Source: Pokkaliibacter plantistimulans
GTDB lineage: Bacteria > Pseudomonadota > Gammaproteobacteria > Pseudomonadales > Balneatricaceae
Direction of reading: 5' to 3'
DNA length: 64,000 bases
NCBI RefSeq assembly: GCF_003194385.1
Contig: NZ_LAPT01000020.1
Location: forward strand, 1-64,000
A model generated the notes under the pieces. It did no database searches. It was not told the origin of the DNA and worked only from the letters and a program-made list of their open reading frames with translations. A program made the position numbers and the translations under genes. Every line of letters starts with the position of its first letter. Position 1 is the stretch's first letter. Below, one piece after another: positions 1 through 9,216 of this stretch.

Positions 1-190
1 CTTCAAGCGGCTGGGTGAGCGGGTCATGGCGAAAGATTTCGACCGTCAGGTGGCCGAACTGCAGGTGCGAGCAGCCATCCTGAACCGCTTCACGCAGCTT
101 GGGACACCGATGACGGTGCGTATGCCATAAATTCGTCTGGGGAAAGGGGCTTTGTAAGCTGTGCTCTATTTATGCAACAAAGCCCTTCCC
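1..190 (+). mobile_element. right end of an IS5-family insertion sequence
   Basis: The first 190 bases hold the 3' end of a transposase reading frame (stop at 128-130) and then a terminal-repeat-like sequence, TTTATGCAACAAAGCCC, at about 169-185. Read inward on the other strand it is GGGCTTTGTTGCATAAA, resembling the ends of IS5-family (IS903-group) elements. A near-copy, ggaaaggggctttgt, lies in inverse orientation at 141-155, so the two could form a hairpin ahead of the IS end. The element is cut by the window edge, so its length, left end and target duplication cannot be seen. Family placement is from memory of the terminal repeat and the transposase C-terminus. Confidence 0.7.
2..130 (+). 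CDS. IS5-family transposase, C-terminal fragment
   Basis: An open frame enters from the window edge and gives 42 residues ending in a TAA. The segment contains AKDFDRQVAELQVRAAILNR, typical of the C-terminal end of IS5-family DDE transposases, where this helical region follows the catalytic Glu. The catalytic residues are outside the window, so activity cannot be judged. It is the only transposase trace seen in the 64 kb. Confidence 0.65.
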   Translation, partial: FKRLGERVMAKDFDRQVAELQVRAAILNRFTQLGTPMTVRMP

Positions 191-246
191 AATACTGAGA
201 GCGTCTCACCCGATACTGCTAGCAGTCTGACTAGTTGATAAGCACT

Positions 247-1986
247 CTATTCTTCAAAGCGCCACTTAAAAACAAGCTCCACCTTGTTGCCCATGCCGAT
301 GAAGCGCACTGATTCACAGAGCGAATGAATCAATGCCAGCCCTCGACCTGCGTAGCCCTTTTGCGCCAGTGAGCTATGTAAGGCATCAACATTGAACCCC
401 TCCCCACTGTCTTCAATACGGATTTTCAAGACACCTCCATCCTGATTCAACCGATGATCTATATGAAAAACGATTCGGCCATCCTCAAGCGACGCTAAGC
501 GTCTATCTCGCTCAGTGTAATACTCGGAGAACCCAACAATGTCTGATTTCGCTTGAGAGTTTAGCCTGAGTAGACCGTGCTCCAGCGAGTTAGAGAATAA
601 CTCTGAGAGGAGCATATAGATTTGTCCACTAAAACGACGTAACGCAGGTACCTCCATAATGACCTGCAGCAACAGCGGCAGCGGATTGTAAGTTTTCAAG
701 GTATTAGGATAGAGAGTGTAAGTAAACGACCAGTCACTGGGACCATACTTGCGACTACTGACAAAAGGCTCCGCCAAATCCACCAGTTCTGCGACATCAC
801 ACATGCGAATTTCTACCAGTGTTAAATCATCTTTAACACCTTGCTGACCCGCAAACTCATTTACAGCCTCACCTATTGTCTCGAATAACCGCTCCGGGTT
901 AATACAGCGAGAGAAAACCTCATGCAATCGCTCTTCCCCGAACATCTGATCCTCTGCGTTACCAGCCTCCAGTATGCCATCTGAGTACAGATAGACACGG
1001 TCATCATCCCTCAGCGTATAACGCTCCGTTTCATCGCTGAATCGTTCATTACCCACAACGCCCAATGGTAGATGGGCTGATTTGAGTTGCGTCAATAGGC
1101 GACTCTCTGAGTGAAAGATCAAACCATCTGGCAGACCACCATTCCACACTTCTACCGTTTTTTTATTGAAATTGAAGTCAAGCATTGCTGCACAACAGAA
1201 AAACCCTGTCGGCAGAATACGTTTGAGTCGCTGATTGATCTCACGCAAGACATCTCCCATGGCATATCCCTTTGACGCCATAGAGTAGAAAATTTCTGCC
1301 ATAGGCATAGCGCCAATAGCAGCAGGCAAACCGTGCCCGGTAAAGTCCCCCAACAGCACAAACATATTACCTGAAGGTGTACGAGAGGCGAGCAACACGT
1401 CGCCATTAAAAACCGCTAACGGTGAAAGCAAGTGCTTGATATTACTAGCATCAAGACAACCACTGTGGGCCACGTTATCAAACACCCGTTTGGCCACATG
1501 TTGCTCATGCAGCAAGCGCTTGTTATGGAGAGATATTTCGTCCCTCTGCTGCTGCAATACGTGATGCATACGCCGCATCCGATTAAATGCATTGATTTTT
1601 GCTTGCAGAATCGTAGGGTTATATGGCTTGGAAAGAAAATCGTCACCGCCAGCCTCAAGGCAGTCGACGAGAGAATGAGTATCTTTAAGTGATGTCAGAA
1701 ATATAACCGGAACCAGCTCCTCGCCAGCCATCTGCTTAATTTGGCGAGCCGCCTCAAACCCATCCATATTTGGCATCAACGCATCCATGAGAACGATATG
1801 CGGCCGGTAGCGTTTGAATGCTTCTACTGCCTCACTGCCGTCCTGCGCCGTATATACCTCATATCCCTGCTTTCTGACTATTGCCCGCAGGATCATCCGA
1901 TCACTGGTATTGTCGTCAGCGACCAGGATACGCAACGAGGTATCCTGGTGCTCCTGCGCATCCATCGCACCGTCAGCAAAATGCAT
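247..1986 (-). CDS. hsbR: HsbR-like fused response regulator / PP2C phosphatase / anti-sigma-type kinase
   Basis: The protein (about 579 aa) has three parts. Residues about 18-135 are a receiver domain with an acidic pair at 24-25 and the phospho-acceptor Asp68 (VLMDALMP). Residues about 185-395 are a SpoIIE-type PP2C phosphatase with metal-binding motifs GDFTGHGLPAA, YSDGILEA and KDDLTL. The C-terminal about 160 residues are a HATPase_c domain (ELFSNSLEHG, IEDSGEGF). This order matches Pseudomonas HsbR, which phosphorylates or dephosphorylates the STAS protein HsbA and so tunes FlgM and motility versus biofilm; that role is inferred by homology. The frame can extend to a TTG at 2016 overlapping hsbA. 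I prefer the ATG at 1986, four bases after the hsbA stop, although no strong Shine-Dalgarno is visible; ATG 1965 is another option. Confidence 0.85.
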   Translation of the reverse strand: MHFADGAMDAQEHQDTSLRILVADDNTSDRMILRAIVRKQGYEVYTAQDGSEAVEAFKRYRPHIVLMDALMPNMDGFEAARQIKQMAGEELVPVIFLTSLKDTHSLVDCLEAGGDDFLSKPYNPTILQAKINAFNRMRRMHHVLQQQRDEISLHNKRLLHEQHVAKRVFDNVAHSGCLDASNIKHLLSPLAVFNGDVLLASRTPSGNMFVLLGDFTGHGLPAAIGAMPMAEIFYSMASKGYAMGDVLREINQRLKRILPTGFFCCAAMLDFNFNKKTVEVWNGGLPDGLIFHSESRLLTQLKSAHLPLGVVGNERFSDETERYTLRDDDRVYLYSDGILEAGNAEDQMFGEERLHEVFSRCINPERLFETIGEAVNEFAGQQGVKDDLTLVEIRMCDVAELVDLAEPFVSSRKYGPSDWSFTYTLYPNTLKTYNPLPLLLQVIMEVPALRRFSGQIYMLLSELFSNSLEHGLLRLNSQAKSDIVGFSEYYTERDRRLASLEDGRIVFHIDHRLNQDGGVLKIRIEDSGEGFNVDALHSSLAQKGYAGRGLALIHSLCESVRFIGMGNKVELVFKWRFEE

Positions 1987-1990
1987 GATG

Positions 1991-2299
1991 TCAGGAAATA
2001 TTGAAGAGTTGGCCAAAATTGGAAATTATCAGGATTTTTTTAACATCCATATTACAGTTTACAATTCGAATATCAGCACCATCACCACCCGCATAATCAC
2101 GCAACAGCAGCAACATCCCCAACGCAGAGCTGTCAAGGTATGTGGTTTCCTTCATATCAATGATGAAAACACGCGGCAGTTTTTCACCGACACTTTCATA
2201 GGCCTCACGAAAATCCTGGTGTGCACTAAAGTCAAAGCGTCCTTGAATACGAATGGTCAATTCTTTACCGTCATTGGAAAGCTGGGACCAGATTGCCAT
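1991..2299 (-). CDS. hsbA: HsbA-like STAS anti-sigma-factor antagonist
   Basis: This 102-aa protein is a single STAS domain. The phosphorylatable serine motif of SpoIIAA-type antagonists is present as YLDSSALGML, with Ser57/58. In the HsbR/HsbA system the unphosphorylated form binds the anti-sigma factor FlgM and frees the flagellar sigma factor FliA, while the phosphorylated form partners a diguanylate cyclase in Pseudomonas; whether both branches exist here is inference. It lies directly upstream of the HsbR-like gene, with a 4-nt gap to its preferred start, so the pair is probably translationally coupled. The start has a good ribosome site (GAGGTGAGTA before ATG). Confidence 0.85.
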   Translation of the reverse strand: MAIWSQLSNDGKELTIRIQGRFDFSAHQDFREAYESVGEKLPRVFIIDMKETTYLDSSALGMLLLLRDYAGGDGADIRIVNCNMDVKKILIISNFGQLFNIS

Positions 2300-2656
2300 T
2301 ACTCACCTCTTCATTCAAACCACGTCACTAGCGACAGGTCATCATCGGCATCACAAGATCAGACAACGGCTAAATAACGTCTCGGTTTTGCTGAACTCCT
2401 GTACCGGGTCGCCTGCTTTAGCCAAACCACTTGCCCTACTATACGCTATCAGAATCCACCCCCCTATTGTTCGTCTAAAATACACGAAAGACTAGTCGTA
2501 AGTGGAGCCCTTACCGTAAGTACACATCACCTAGGTATAGCTATTGCGAGGAATACTGACAAGCTCATTTTGCCGCCATGCTTCGCTACTTTGATTCATA
2601 CTCCCGGAGAGTGATGAACAACGCATGATTTGCCACTCAGAGGCATATTCACCTCA
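2300..2656. other. intergenic region between fliJ and hsbA
   Basis: This 357-base stretch has no convincing gene. It must carry the hsbA promoter (minus strand) and the end of the fliJ transcript. A minus-strand TATAGT box is readable near 2440, but no matching -35 was found. A short inverted repeat (actc/gagt around 2601-2613) is too weak to call a terminator. The plus-strand frames here are short and run into the hsb genes, and I regard them as shadows. Confidence 0.5.
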
Positions 2657-3106
2657 TCAGTCCATATCACCTCTGGAACGATAGTGTTGAATGAGCTCAT
2701 CAAGAGCTTTCTGCTCCTTCCGGCCCAACTCTAACTGTTCCTGTGCCTTAATCGTTTCCAGCCAGGCCTCGATAGCCTTTACTCGCGCGCGAGCTTGTTG
2801 CCAGTTACTGATATGCCGCTCTACTTCAGCCTGTTGCTGAGCCACTGCACGCCCCTGCTGACCTAATGCTGTTTCCAATCGTGCCATAAACTGTTGCTGA
2901 TTCAACCAATCGCGTGCCGACACGCCAGCCTCACCTTTACGGTGTAACTGTTCGATGTATTCCAGCTGATAACCTTGGAGCTGCTGCAGTTGCACCTCAG
3001 TCTGTGATAGACGCTGGCGCTGAGTTGCAAGGCGCTGAGCTGCTTTCTGCTCATCACGTTGCGCGAGCGTCAGAACAATGTGAAGGCGTTGAGAACGCAA
3101 AGCCAT
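2657..3106 (-). CDS. fliJ: flagellar export chaperone FliJ
   Basis: This 149-aa, highly charged protein is predicted to be almost all coiled coil: runs such as RDEQKAAQRLATQRQRLSQ and EVERHISNWQQARARVKAI show heptad-like spacing, with many Gln, Glu, Arg and Leu. FliJ forms the central stalk of the FliH-FliI export ATPase and escorts substrates to the export gate. Sequence conservation in FliJ is low, so the call rests on length, coiled-coil character and position: it starts 12 nt after fliI and ends the fliE-F-G-H-I-J operon. fliK, the usual next gene, is not present; the HsbA/HsbR pair follows instead. Confidence 0.88.
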   Translation of the reverse strand: MALRSQRLHIVLTLAQRDEQKAAQRLATQRQRLSQTEVQLQQLQGYQLEYIEQLHRKGEAGVSARDWLNQQQFMARLETALGQQGRAVAQQQAEVERHISNWQQARARVKAIEAWLETIKAQEQLELGRKEQKALDELIQHYRSRGDMD

Positions 3107-3118
3107 GAAAGCTTATAC

Positions 3119-4453
3119 CTACTGAATGTTCAGGAGTTTTCCAACCAGGTCTTGAGCGACAGCTAACCGCACGGGCTCGTGCAAGCCTTGCTGAAGGAAC
3201 ATACGCATGGCGGGAATCAGCTGAATAGCGCGATCTGTGTCGGGGTCACTGCCTTTGGCATAAGCCCCTACACTCAAAAGATCACGTACCTGCTGGTAAC
3301 GAGCATAAAGCTGCTTGAACCGCTGCGCCTGCTTTAGGTATTCAGGTGTCACCACTTGCGGCATAGCACGACTAATCGAAGCTTCGATATCTATGGCGGG
3401 ATAATGCCCTTCTTCTGCCAGCCTTCGGGCCAGCACCACATGCCCATCCAGAATTGCACGAGCAGAATCCGCAATAGGGTCCTGCTGGTCATCCCCCTCA
3501 GTAAGCACGGTATAGAAGGCGGTTATTGAACCTCCCCCTTTTTCACCATTGCCAGCCCGCTCCACCAACTTTGGCAGCTTGGCAAATACCGAGGGTGGAT
3601 AACCCTTACTCGCCGGCGGCTCACCGACGGCGAGAGCGATTTCACGCTGTGCCTGGGCATAGCGCGTCAAAGAATCCATCAGCAGAAGCACATCAAGCCC
3701 TTGTGCACGAAAATACTCCGCAATACGCGTCGCTAACTGAGAGGCACGCAAACGCATCAGGGGCGAATCATCTGCGGGTGAAGCGACGACAACAGCACGA
3801 CGCAATCCCTCCTCACCCAATACGTCCTCAATAAACTCTTTGACCTCTCGACCACGCTCTCCGATAAGACCTACAACAACCACATCTGCCGTAGTAAATC
3901 GAGTCATCATCCCCAAAAGAACGCTTTTACCAACCCCGCTTCCTGCAAACAACCCAAGCCGCTGCCCTCGCCCGACGGTTAGCAGAGAGTTGATCGCGCG
4001 AATGCCCACATCCATCGGCTCACGAATTGGCTGCCGTGCCAATGGGTTAATGGTCTCACCTTGCAAGTCAACATAGGCCTCAGCATTCAGAGGGCCCAGA
4101 CTGTCCAGTGGCTTACCGACACCATTCAAGACACGTCCAAGCAACCCCATTCCCACCGGGACAAGGCTCGTTGAACCTGTCGGCTGGACCTTTGCCCCTG
4201 GAAGTAAACCCTCAACGCTATCAACAGGCATCAGAAAAACACGGTCCCCATGAAAGCCAACAACTTCCGCTTCCACCGTATAACCAGGCTTAACACTGAC
4301 CTGACAAAACTCACCGAGAGCAACGCGGCAACCGGTCGCCTCAAGTGTCAAACCAACCACACGAGTAACCCGCCCTGCTGCCCTGGGCCGCAGTGGTGTA
4401 TAGAGAATACGCTGCTGATCACTCAGCCAGGACAGAAGCTGCGCCTGACTCAT
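3119..4453 (-). CDS. fliI: flagellum-specific export ATPase FliI
   Basis: This 444-aa protein matches the F1-ATPase-beta-like export ATPase of the flagellar type III system. The P-loop is GSGVGKS at 171-177, and the Walker B region with its Asp is [16 protein letters not shown] from about 256. The family signature [19 protein letters not shown] follows. An N-terminal hexamerisation domain covers about 20-95. It hydrolyses ATP at the cytoplasmic face of the export gate with FliH and FliJ, helping unload chaperoned substrates. The start ATG overlaps the fliH stop by four bases (ATGA), indicating coupling. Length is normal and no key residue is missing. Confidence 0.97.
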   Translation of the reverse strand: MSQAQLLSWLSDQQRILYTPLRPRAAGRVTRVVGLTLEATGCRVALGEFCQVSVKPGYTVEAEVVGFHGDRVFLMPVDSVEGLLPGAKVQPTGSTSLVPVGMGLLGRVLNGVGKPLDSLGPLNAEAYVDLQGETINPLARQPIREPMDVGIRAINSLLTVGRGQRLGLFAGSGVGKSVLLGMMTRFTTADVVVVGLIGERGREVKEFIEDVLGEEGLRRAVVVASPADDSPLMRLRASQLATRIAEYFRAQGLDVLLLMDSLTRYAQAQREIALAVGEPPASKGYPPSVFAKLPKLVERAGNGEKGGGSITAFYTVLTEGDDQQDPIADSARAILDGHVVLARRLAEEGHYPAIDIEASISRAMPQVVTPEYLKQAQRFKQLYARYQQVRDLLSVGAYAKGSDPDTDRAIQLIPAMRMFLQQGLHEPVRLAVAQDLVGKLLNIQ

Positions 4454-5334
4454 GACGCGGTATCATCTGCATCAATGTTGCCACCCTGCTCAGCAAGGGG
4501 CTCATCTTCTGTCTCTTTAGCCAGACGCTCTGCCGATATCCGATGCTGTTGCGCAAACCCCTGCAGCACATGGGCAACGCGCGGTTCAATAGCAGCATCG
4601 ACATAGCTAAACGGAGTACGAACGATGACCCCACCAGGAGACAGACTAGCATCCTCCTCAACTCGCCAGTCATACCCTTCACGCTGTAAAAGTACCTGAA
4701 TTGACGGTAAATCGGCAGGATGGGCTCTAACAGCAGTGCCTGAAGAGGGGTCAGGAAGCTCCTCCATAATTCGTTTTACCAGTTGTTGTATGTGGGCAGG
4801 ACTGCTACTGAGTTCGTGATCCAGCACGGCCTCAACCATTTTTTTCACCAGCGCTGCCATACCTTCGATCAGCTCGTTGTCTTGACGCTTAAGGGGTTCT
4901 GCAAAAGCATTGACCAGAGCCAACAACTGAGCCTCCGCCTGCTCAATTCGCTGAGACTCAGCTTGATATGCCTCTGTATGACCCGCCTCCAGACCTTGCT
5001 TACGACCTTCTTCCAAGCCTCTTCTTACACCCTCAGCATGGCCAAGCGTTTTCCCTTCCTGATAGCCCTCGTCCCAGGCTTCCTGACGAATAGCCTCGAC
5101 CTGTTCCAGCGTCAGAGGCTCAACATGGAACTCCTCTTCTTCCGCAGGTTCAGTGTCCAGTATCTGCGCTTGCAAGGGCTCAGGATCGGCAACAGGCTCT
5201 GGCTTGAAAGTTAAACCATGCTCAGTAAGCGACAGGTGCTCCTTGCCATCGCTAACCTCAGGTAACTGCCAGCGCTCGTACTGCTTACCGGTACTTGCGG
5301 GGATACGATGGGGCTGTTGTTCAACATTACTCAC
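4450..5334 (-). CDS. fliH: flagellar export apparatus regulator FliH
   Basis: This 294-aa protein has the features of FliH: a poorly conserved acidic N-terminus, a central segment at about 88-120 rich in GxxxG-type repeats ([30 protein letters not shown]), and a C-terminal domain related to the peripheral stalk of ATP synthases. FliH dimers bind and hold FliI at the export gate. The start is a GTG, three bases after the fliG stop, with no strong Shine-Dalgarno, so the exact start is less certain than the gene. Confidence 0.93.
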   Translation of the reverse strand: MSNVEQQPHRIPASTGKQYERWQLPEVSDGKEHLSLTEHGLTFKPEPVADPEPLQAQILDTEPAEEEEFHVEPLTLEQVEAIRQEAWDEGYQEGKTLGHAEGVRRGLEEGRKQGLEAGHTEAYQAESQRIEQAEAQLLALVNAFAEPLKRQDNELIEGMAALVKKMVEAVLDHELSSSPAHIQQLVKRIMEELPDPSSGTAVRAHPADLPSIQVLLQREGYDWRVEEDASLSPGGVIVRTPFSYVDAAIEPRVAHVLQGFAQQHRISAERLAKETEDEPLAEQGGNIDADDTAS

Positions 5335-5337
5335 GGA

Positions 5338-6342
5338 TTAAACCATCTGCTCACCGCCACCACCGAGTGATATCTGGCCGTCATCGGCCAGGCGGCGGGC
5401 GATACCAAGAATTTCTTTTTGCGCGGTTTCAACATCGCTAACCCGCACAGGCCCGCGAGCCTCCAGGTCATCTCGCATCATCTCAGCCGCACGTTTAGAC
5501 ATATTCTTGAAGAATTTTTCCTGCAGATTCACATCTGCACCTTTCAGGGCAACAATAAGGGTGTCTTGCTCAATCTCTCTTAGCAGGGTCTGAATACCTC
5601 TATCATCCACATCACTGAGATTATCAAAGACGAACATCAAGTCAGAAATTTGCTCGGCCAGATCCTCGTCGACTTCTTTCAGAGAGTCCATCAATGTGGC
5701 TTCAATGTTGCTATCGAGGAAGTTCATGATATTAGCAGCCACTTTGACACCACCAATGTTGGTGGTCTGCGACGACGAGCTACCAGAGAACTGACGCTCC
5801 AGAATGTCATTCAGCTCTTGCAGAGCCGCAGGTTGCACCGTATCCAGGGATGCAACACGAAGGAGGATATCAAGACGCACCTTTTCATCGAAATGCGCCA
5901 GCACTTCAGCAGCCTGATCAGAATCTAGATAGGACACCACAATGGCCTGAATCTGGGGGTGCTCATAGCGAATGATATCGGCGACCTGCCTTCCTTCCAT
6001 CCACTTGAGCGTATCTAGCCCCTTGGTATTTCCACCTAAAAGGATGCGGTCAATAAGGCCGCTTGCTTTATCTTCACCGAGCGCCCGAGTCAGCATGCTA
6101 CGGATGTAGCTATCAGAACCGATACCCAAGCCGGTTTGGTTACCCACCTGGCCCAGAAATTCGGCTACCACAGTTTCTACCTGGTCTTGCTGCACACTGC
6201 GCAACTGCGCCATGGCAGAGCCAATCTTCTGTACTTCCTTCGGTCCCATGTGTTTGAGAATTTCTGCCGCATCATTCTCGCCCAGAGTCATCAACAGGAC
6301 TGCGGTTTTCTCCAACTGACTGAGCTTTGGTTTCTCACTCAT
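5338..6342 (-). CDS. fliG: flagellar motor switch protein FliG
   Basis: This 334-aa protein has the FliG N, middle and C domains. The conserved EHPQ motif is at 127-130 (RYEHPQIQAIV). The C-terminal torque helix carries the charged pattern (DDRGIQTLLREIEQD) that interacts with stator proteins. FliG sits on the MS ring, links FliF to FliM and converts ion flow into rotation. It overlaps the end of fliF by eight bases and precedes fliH by three. Length and motifs are normal. Confidence 0.97.
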   Translation of the reverse strand: MSEKPKLSQLEKTAVLLMTLGENDAAEILKHMGPKEVQKIGSAMAQLRSVQQDQVETVVAEFLGQVGNQTGLGIGSDSYIRSMLTRALGEDKASGLIDRILLGGNTKGLDTLKWMEGRQVADIIRYEHPQIQAIVVSYLDSDQAAEVLAHFDEKVRLDILLRVASLDTVQPAALQELNDILERQFSGSSSSQTTNIGGVKVAANIMNFLDSNIEATLMDSLKEVDEDLAEQISDLMFVFDNLSDVDDRGIQTLLREIEQDTLIVALKGADVNLQEKFFKNMSKRAAEMMRDDLEARGPVRVSDVETAQKEILGIARRLADDGQISLGGGGEQMV

Positions 6343-8017
6343 CGCTTATCCAACTCTTGATCACCTGAGCTACACGACCGGGGTCATCCGCAATCAGACC
6401 ACGAATGGCATTCAACTGCTTCTCAAAACTTTCGTTAGGACCAGGAAGCAGGCTTTCATCTACACTCGCCAGAGTGACTGCTTCATCTGACAGATCATCA
6501 TCAATCCCTTCCAGCGCTTTGAGTTCAGCGTCACTGGCAGCCGCCTGATTTTGCCCTACCGATGACAGGCTGCGCAGAATCGGTCTCAATACCCCGAATA
6601 CCAGAATAAGGACAAACAGCACCGCCCCGCCTTGCTTGACCAAATCCCAGAACCAGGAGGTCTGCCAGAAAGGAATATCTTCGGAGGTGAACATGTCCTC
6701 TGACTGCACAAAGGGGGAATTCACCACGTTCACGCTATCACCCCGCTCTGCCGAGTAGCCCACAGCATCACGTACTAATACTGTCAGGCGCTGTAGCTCA
6801 TTCTCAGTCCAGGGAATACGTTTGGTTTGCCCGGAAGCCGGATCGACAGATACCAGATCATCAACCACAACCGCCACAGAGAGGCGACGGACCCGACCGA
6901 CTTGATGTTTGGTATAACTGATGGTTCGGTCCAATTCGTAGTTACGTGTAGACTGCTTTCTCGAAGTCACTGGAGAAGAGGATGACGAAGCATTGGCGGC
7001 ACTGCCATTAGTCACTTCAGGAACAGAGGTTTCTGCAGGAGGCTGATTCGATAAGGCCCCAGGAATACCGGATGCACTAGAGGCACTTTTTTCCTCATCC
7101 AGTACCTGCTCACTACGCAATGACGGCAAATCTGGATTGTATTGCTCGTCAGTCTGCTCGACAGCCGTAAAGTCAATATCTGCGGAGACTTCCGCTTTAT
7201 AGCGATTCGCTCCAACAACCGGCTCCAATATGCTGCCAACCCGACGCGCCAGAGTCTGCTCGATTTTTCGGGTGTACTCAAACTGCTCAGCCGCCATCCC
7301 AGCATCAGTGTCAATTTTTTCTTCAGACAGCAACCGCCCTTTTTGATCCACTACCGTGACATCTTTTGGATCAAGTCCTGCAACACTGGATGCGACCAGA
7401 TTGAGAATAGAAGTAACCTGGTCCTTTTCGAGCGTCCGTCCGGCATACAACTCAACAAAAACAGAGGCCCTTGGTTTACGGCTGTCACGAACAAAAACCG
7501 ACTCTTTGGGTAAGGCAAGATGCACCCGAGCAGACTTGACCGCCAATATGCTGGAAATGGTACGCGCCAGCTCTCCCTCAAGCCCCCGACGATAGCGGGT
7601 CGCCTCCATGAACTGGCTGCTACCCAGCGGCTGCTCCTTGTCCAGAAGCTCAAAACCGACGGTCTTATCGCCTATCAGGCCATCACCCGCCAGCTTGATA
7701 CGCGCCTGATTAACCATTTCAGAAGGCACCAGCAGAGCACCGCTGTTAGTGTCAATTTTGTAGGGAATCTGATTGGTCTGCAGCACCTGCATAATCTGGT
7801 CTGCATCCAGATTATTCAGACTGCCCAGCAAAGGACGATAGCTGGGCTCCTGTGACCACAGCACGACGGCAAAGCCGATAGCAACACTAGCGGCCAAACC
7901 CACCATCAGGCCAACCTGACGGATAATGCTGAGCTGCCCAAACCCGAGCATCAGAGAGCCAAACAACCCTCCCTGCTGAGTACCACCGGACAGATTATCT
8001 GCTCCCGCCTTAGCCAC
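6335..8017 (-). CDS. fliF: flagellar MS-ring protein FliF
   Basis: This 560-aa membrane protein has a first transmembrane helix at about 34-55, a large periplasmic region with the YscJ/FliF ring-building domains, a Ser/Pro-rich linker at about 310-350, and a second transmembrane helix at about 447-470. The short C-terminal tail (LIADDPGRVAQVIKSWIS) is the FliG-binding segment. FliF is the first-assembled ring of the basal body. The start used is a GTG preceded by GGGAGAGGTAG; homologues vary in N-terminal length. Confidence 0.97.
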   Translation of the reverse strand: MAKAGADNLSGGTQQGGLFGSLMLGFGQLSIIRQVGLMVGLAASVAIGFAVVLWSQEPSYRPLLGSLNNLDADQIMQVLQTNQIPYKIDTNSGALLVPSEMVNQARIKLAGDGLIGDKTVGFELLDKEQPLGSSQFMEATRYRRGLEGELARTISSILAVKSARVHLALPKESVFVRDSRKPRASVFVELYAGRTLEKDQVTSILNLVASSVAGLDPKDVTVVDQKGRLLSEEKIDTDAGMAAEQFEYTRKIEQTLARRVGSILEPVVGANRYKAEVSADIDFTAVEQTDEQYNPDLPSLRSEQVLDEEKSASSASGIPGALSNQPPAETSVPEVTNGSAANASSSSSPVTSRKQSTRNYELDRTISYTKHQVGRVRRLSVAVVVDDLVSVDPASGQTKRIPWTENELQRLTVLVRDAVGYSAERGDSVNVVNSPFVQSEDMFTSEDIPFWQTSWFWDLVKQGGAVLFVLILVFGVLRPILRSLSSVGQNQAAASDAELKALEGIDDDLSDEAVTLASVDESLLPGPNESFEKQLNAIRGLIADDPGRVAQVIKSWISDE

Positions 8018-8074
8018 GATCTACTACCTCTCCCATGGCACAGTGTGAGCTTGCCCAACATGTCATAGACGACT

Positions 8075-8425
8075 TCACACCGTCATGCTCATGATTTCTT
8101 TATATGCATCAACCAGCCGGTTTCGGACCTGAGTCATGGCATCAAAAGAAATGCTGGCCTTCTGCAATTCGATCATTACTTGAGGCAGATCGACGCTAGG
8201 GTCGCCCTGCTCATAGGCGGTGGACATAGAGTTGGCCTTATTCTGCTGTTCAGACACGGAGTTCACGGCCTGGTTCAACATATCTGCAAAAGAAGGCAAT
8301 GCGGAGGATTGGGTAACGGCATCAACGGACTGAGCATCCGGCTTGGGTACAGATGTCTTCTGTACTTGTGCCTGCAACGTACGCATCTGCGAAAGAACGG
8401 ACTGAATATCAGCTCTATCTGCCAT
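8075..8425 (-). CDS. fliE: flagellar hook-basal body junction protein FliE
   Basis: The protein is 116 aa from ATG 8425, which is preceded by a strong ribosome site (AGAGGAGG, eight bases upstream). An upstream in-frame start would add 14 residues but lacks such a site. The C-terminal half (VDLPQVMIELQKASISFDAM through VRNRLVDAYKEIMSMTV) is the conserved FliE core, which joins the MS ring to the proximal rod. It is the first gene of the fliE-J operon; fliF follows after about 57 bases. Confidence 0.95.
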   Translation of the reverse strand: MADRADIQSVLSQMRTLQAQVQKTSVPKPDAQSVDAVTQSSALPSFADMLNQAVNSVSEQQNKANSMSTAYEQGDPSVDLPQVMIELQKASISFDAMTQVRNRLVDAYKEIMSMTV

Positions 8426-8587
8426 GACGCTCGCCTCCTCTGTCAGTTTTGTTGCCGCATACAGCAATACCGGGTCTGCTACCCGGTCTTGGCATCTTAC
8501 TTAAATTGTTAAAAAATAAAAAGTTTACTGTCTGCCAAGGGTCAAGAGACTGGTTTTGAATCGTTCAAGCTGCTGTCACGAAATCCC
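8426..8587 (-). promoter_or_regulatory. fliE upstream region with leader hairpin
   Basis: The gap between the exonuclease stop and fliE carries an AT-only run (about 8510-8522) and, closer to fliE, a perfect 7-bp hairpin (accgggt-ctgct-acccggt, 8468-8486). No U-run follows the hairpin in the minus direction, so it is not a normal terminator. A TTGGCAG box resembling a sigma-54 -24 element is present at about 8541-8547, but the matching -12 GC is absent, so I do not claim a sigma-54 promoter. Confidence 0.35.
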
Positions 8588-9214
8588 CTATAACACACCG
8601 CAATCGCCTTGCGTCAGGCGCACATACATCAAGGCTACGGTGATGGCATCTCCCAATGCAGTATGGCGCTCAATAATCGGCAGGTCCAACTTGCTGGCAA
8701 TAGTGTCAAAACGCAGATCCACATGCCCGCCCGGGTAACGCCATTTAATGATGTTGTTATATACCTCAGAAAGTTCAATCGCCTTATTCGGCAAGCCAAA
8801 TCCAAACTGGGGCCGCATGTACTTATCGAGCATCCGCAGGTCAAAATTAACGTAATATCCAAGCAAAGGGCGATTGCCAATGTAGGCCAGCAACATCTGC
8901 AATGCTTCGTGCATATCTACACCGTCCGCCAGATCCATAGCCCGGATTTTATGGATAGGCACCGATTCACGCCTGAAATTGGCTGGAGCCTTCAGCTTGA
9001 TATCCAGACGATCACTGAGCATCACTCGTCGCTGCTTACGAATCTTGACAGCACCAATCGTGAGAATCTCAGCCTCCGCCACATTGAGACTGGTGGTTTC
9101 GCAATCCAAAGAAACAATCTCGTCACCCTCATAGGGTTCAAACAAGGCGGCAAAAGGGCCATCACCATGTTGACGGCGCTCACGCCAGACTCGCAGAGAC
9201 CTGAATAACGACAT
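8588..9214 (-). CDS. DnaQ-type 3'-5' exonuclease
   Basis: This 208-aa protein is a DEDDh exonuclease related to the DNA polymerase III epsilon subunit. Motif I is SLDCET (Asp37, Glu39), motif II is YYVNFDLRMLD, and motif III has the His and Asp as HTALGDAI. It is shorter than full DnaQ and lacks the polymerase-binding tail, so it is more likely a stand-alone nuclease than the replicative proofreader. It starts two bases after the DUF294 gene. I recall this pair beside a symporter and DUF4212 gene in other gammaproteobacteria, but its role in acetate metabolism is not established. Confidence 0.88.
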   Translation of the reverse strand: MSLFRSLRVWRERRQHGDGPFAALFEPYEGDEIVSLDCETTSLNVAEAEILTIGAVKIRKQRRVMLSDRLDIKLKAPANFRRESVPIHKIRAMDLADGVDMHEALQMLLAYIGNRPLLGYYVNFDLRMLDKYMRPQFGFGLPNKAIELSEVYNNIIKWRYPGGHVDLRFDTIASKLDLPIIERHTALGDAITVALMYVRLTQGDCGVL

Positions 9215-9216
9215 TA

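Noticed and set aside
8541-8547. TTGGCAG box upstream of fliE as a sigma-54 promoter
   Set aside because: The -24-like box is present but the GC at -12 with correct spacing is missing, so it is not supported.
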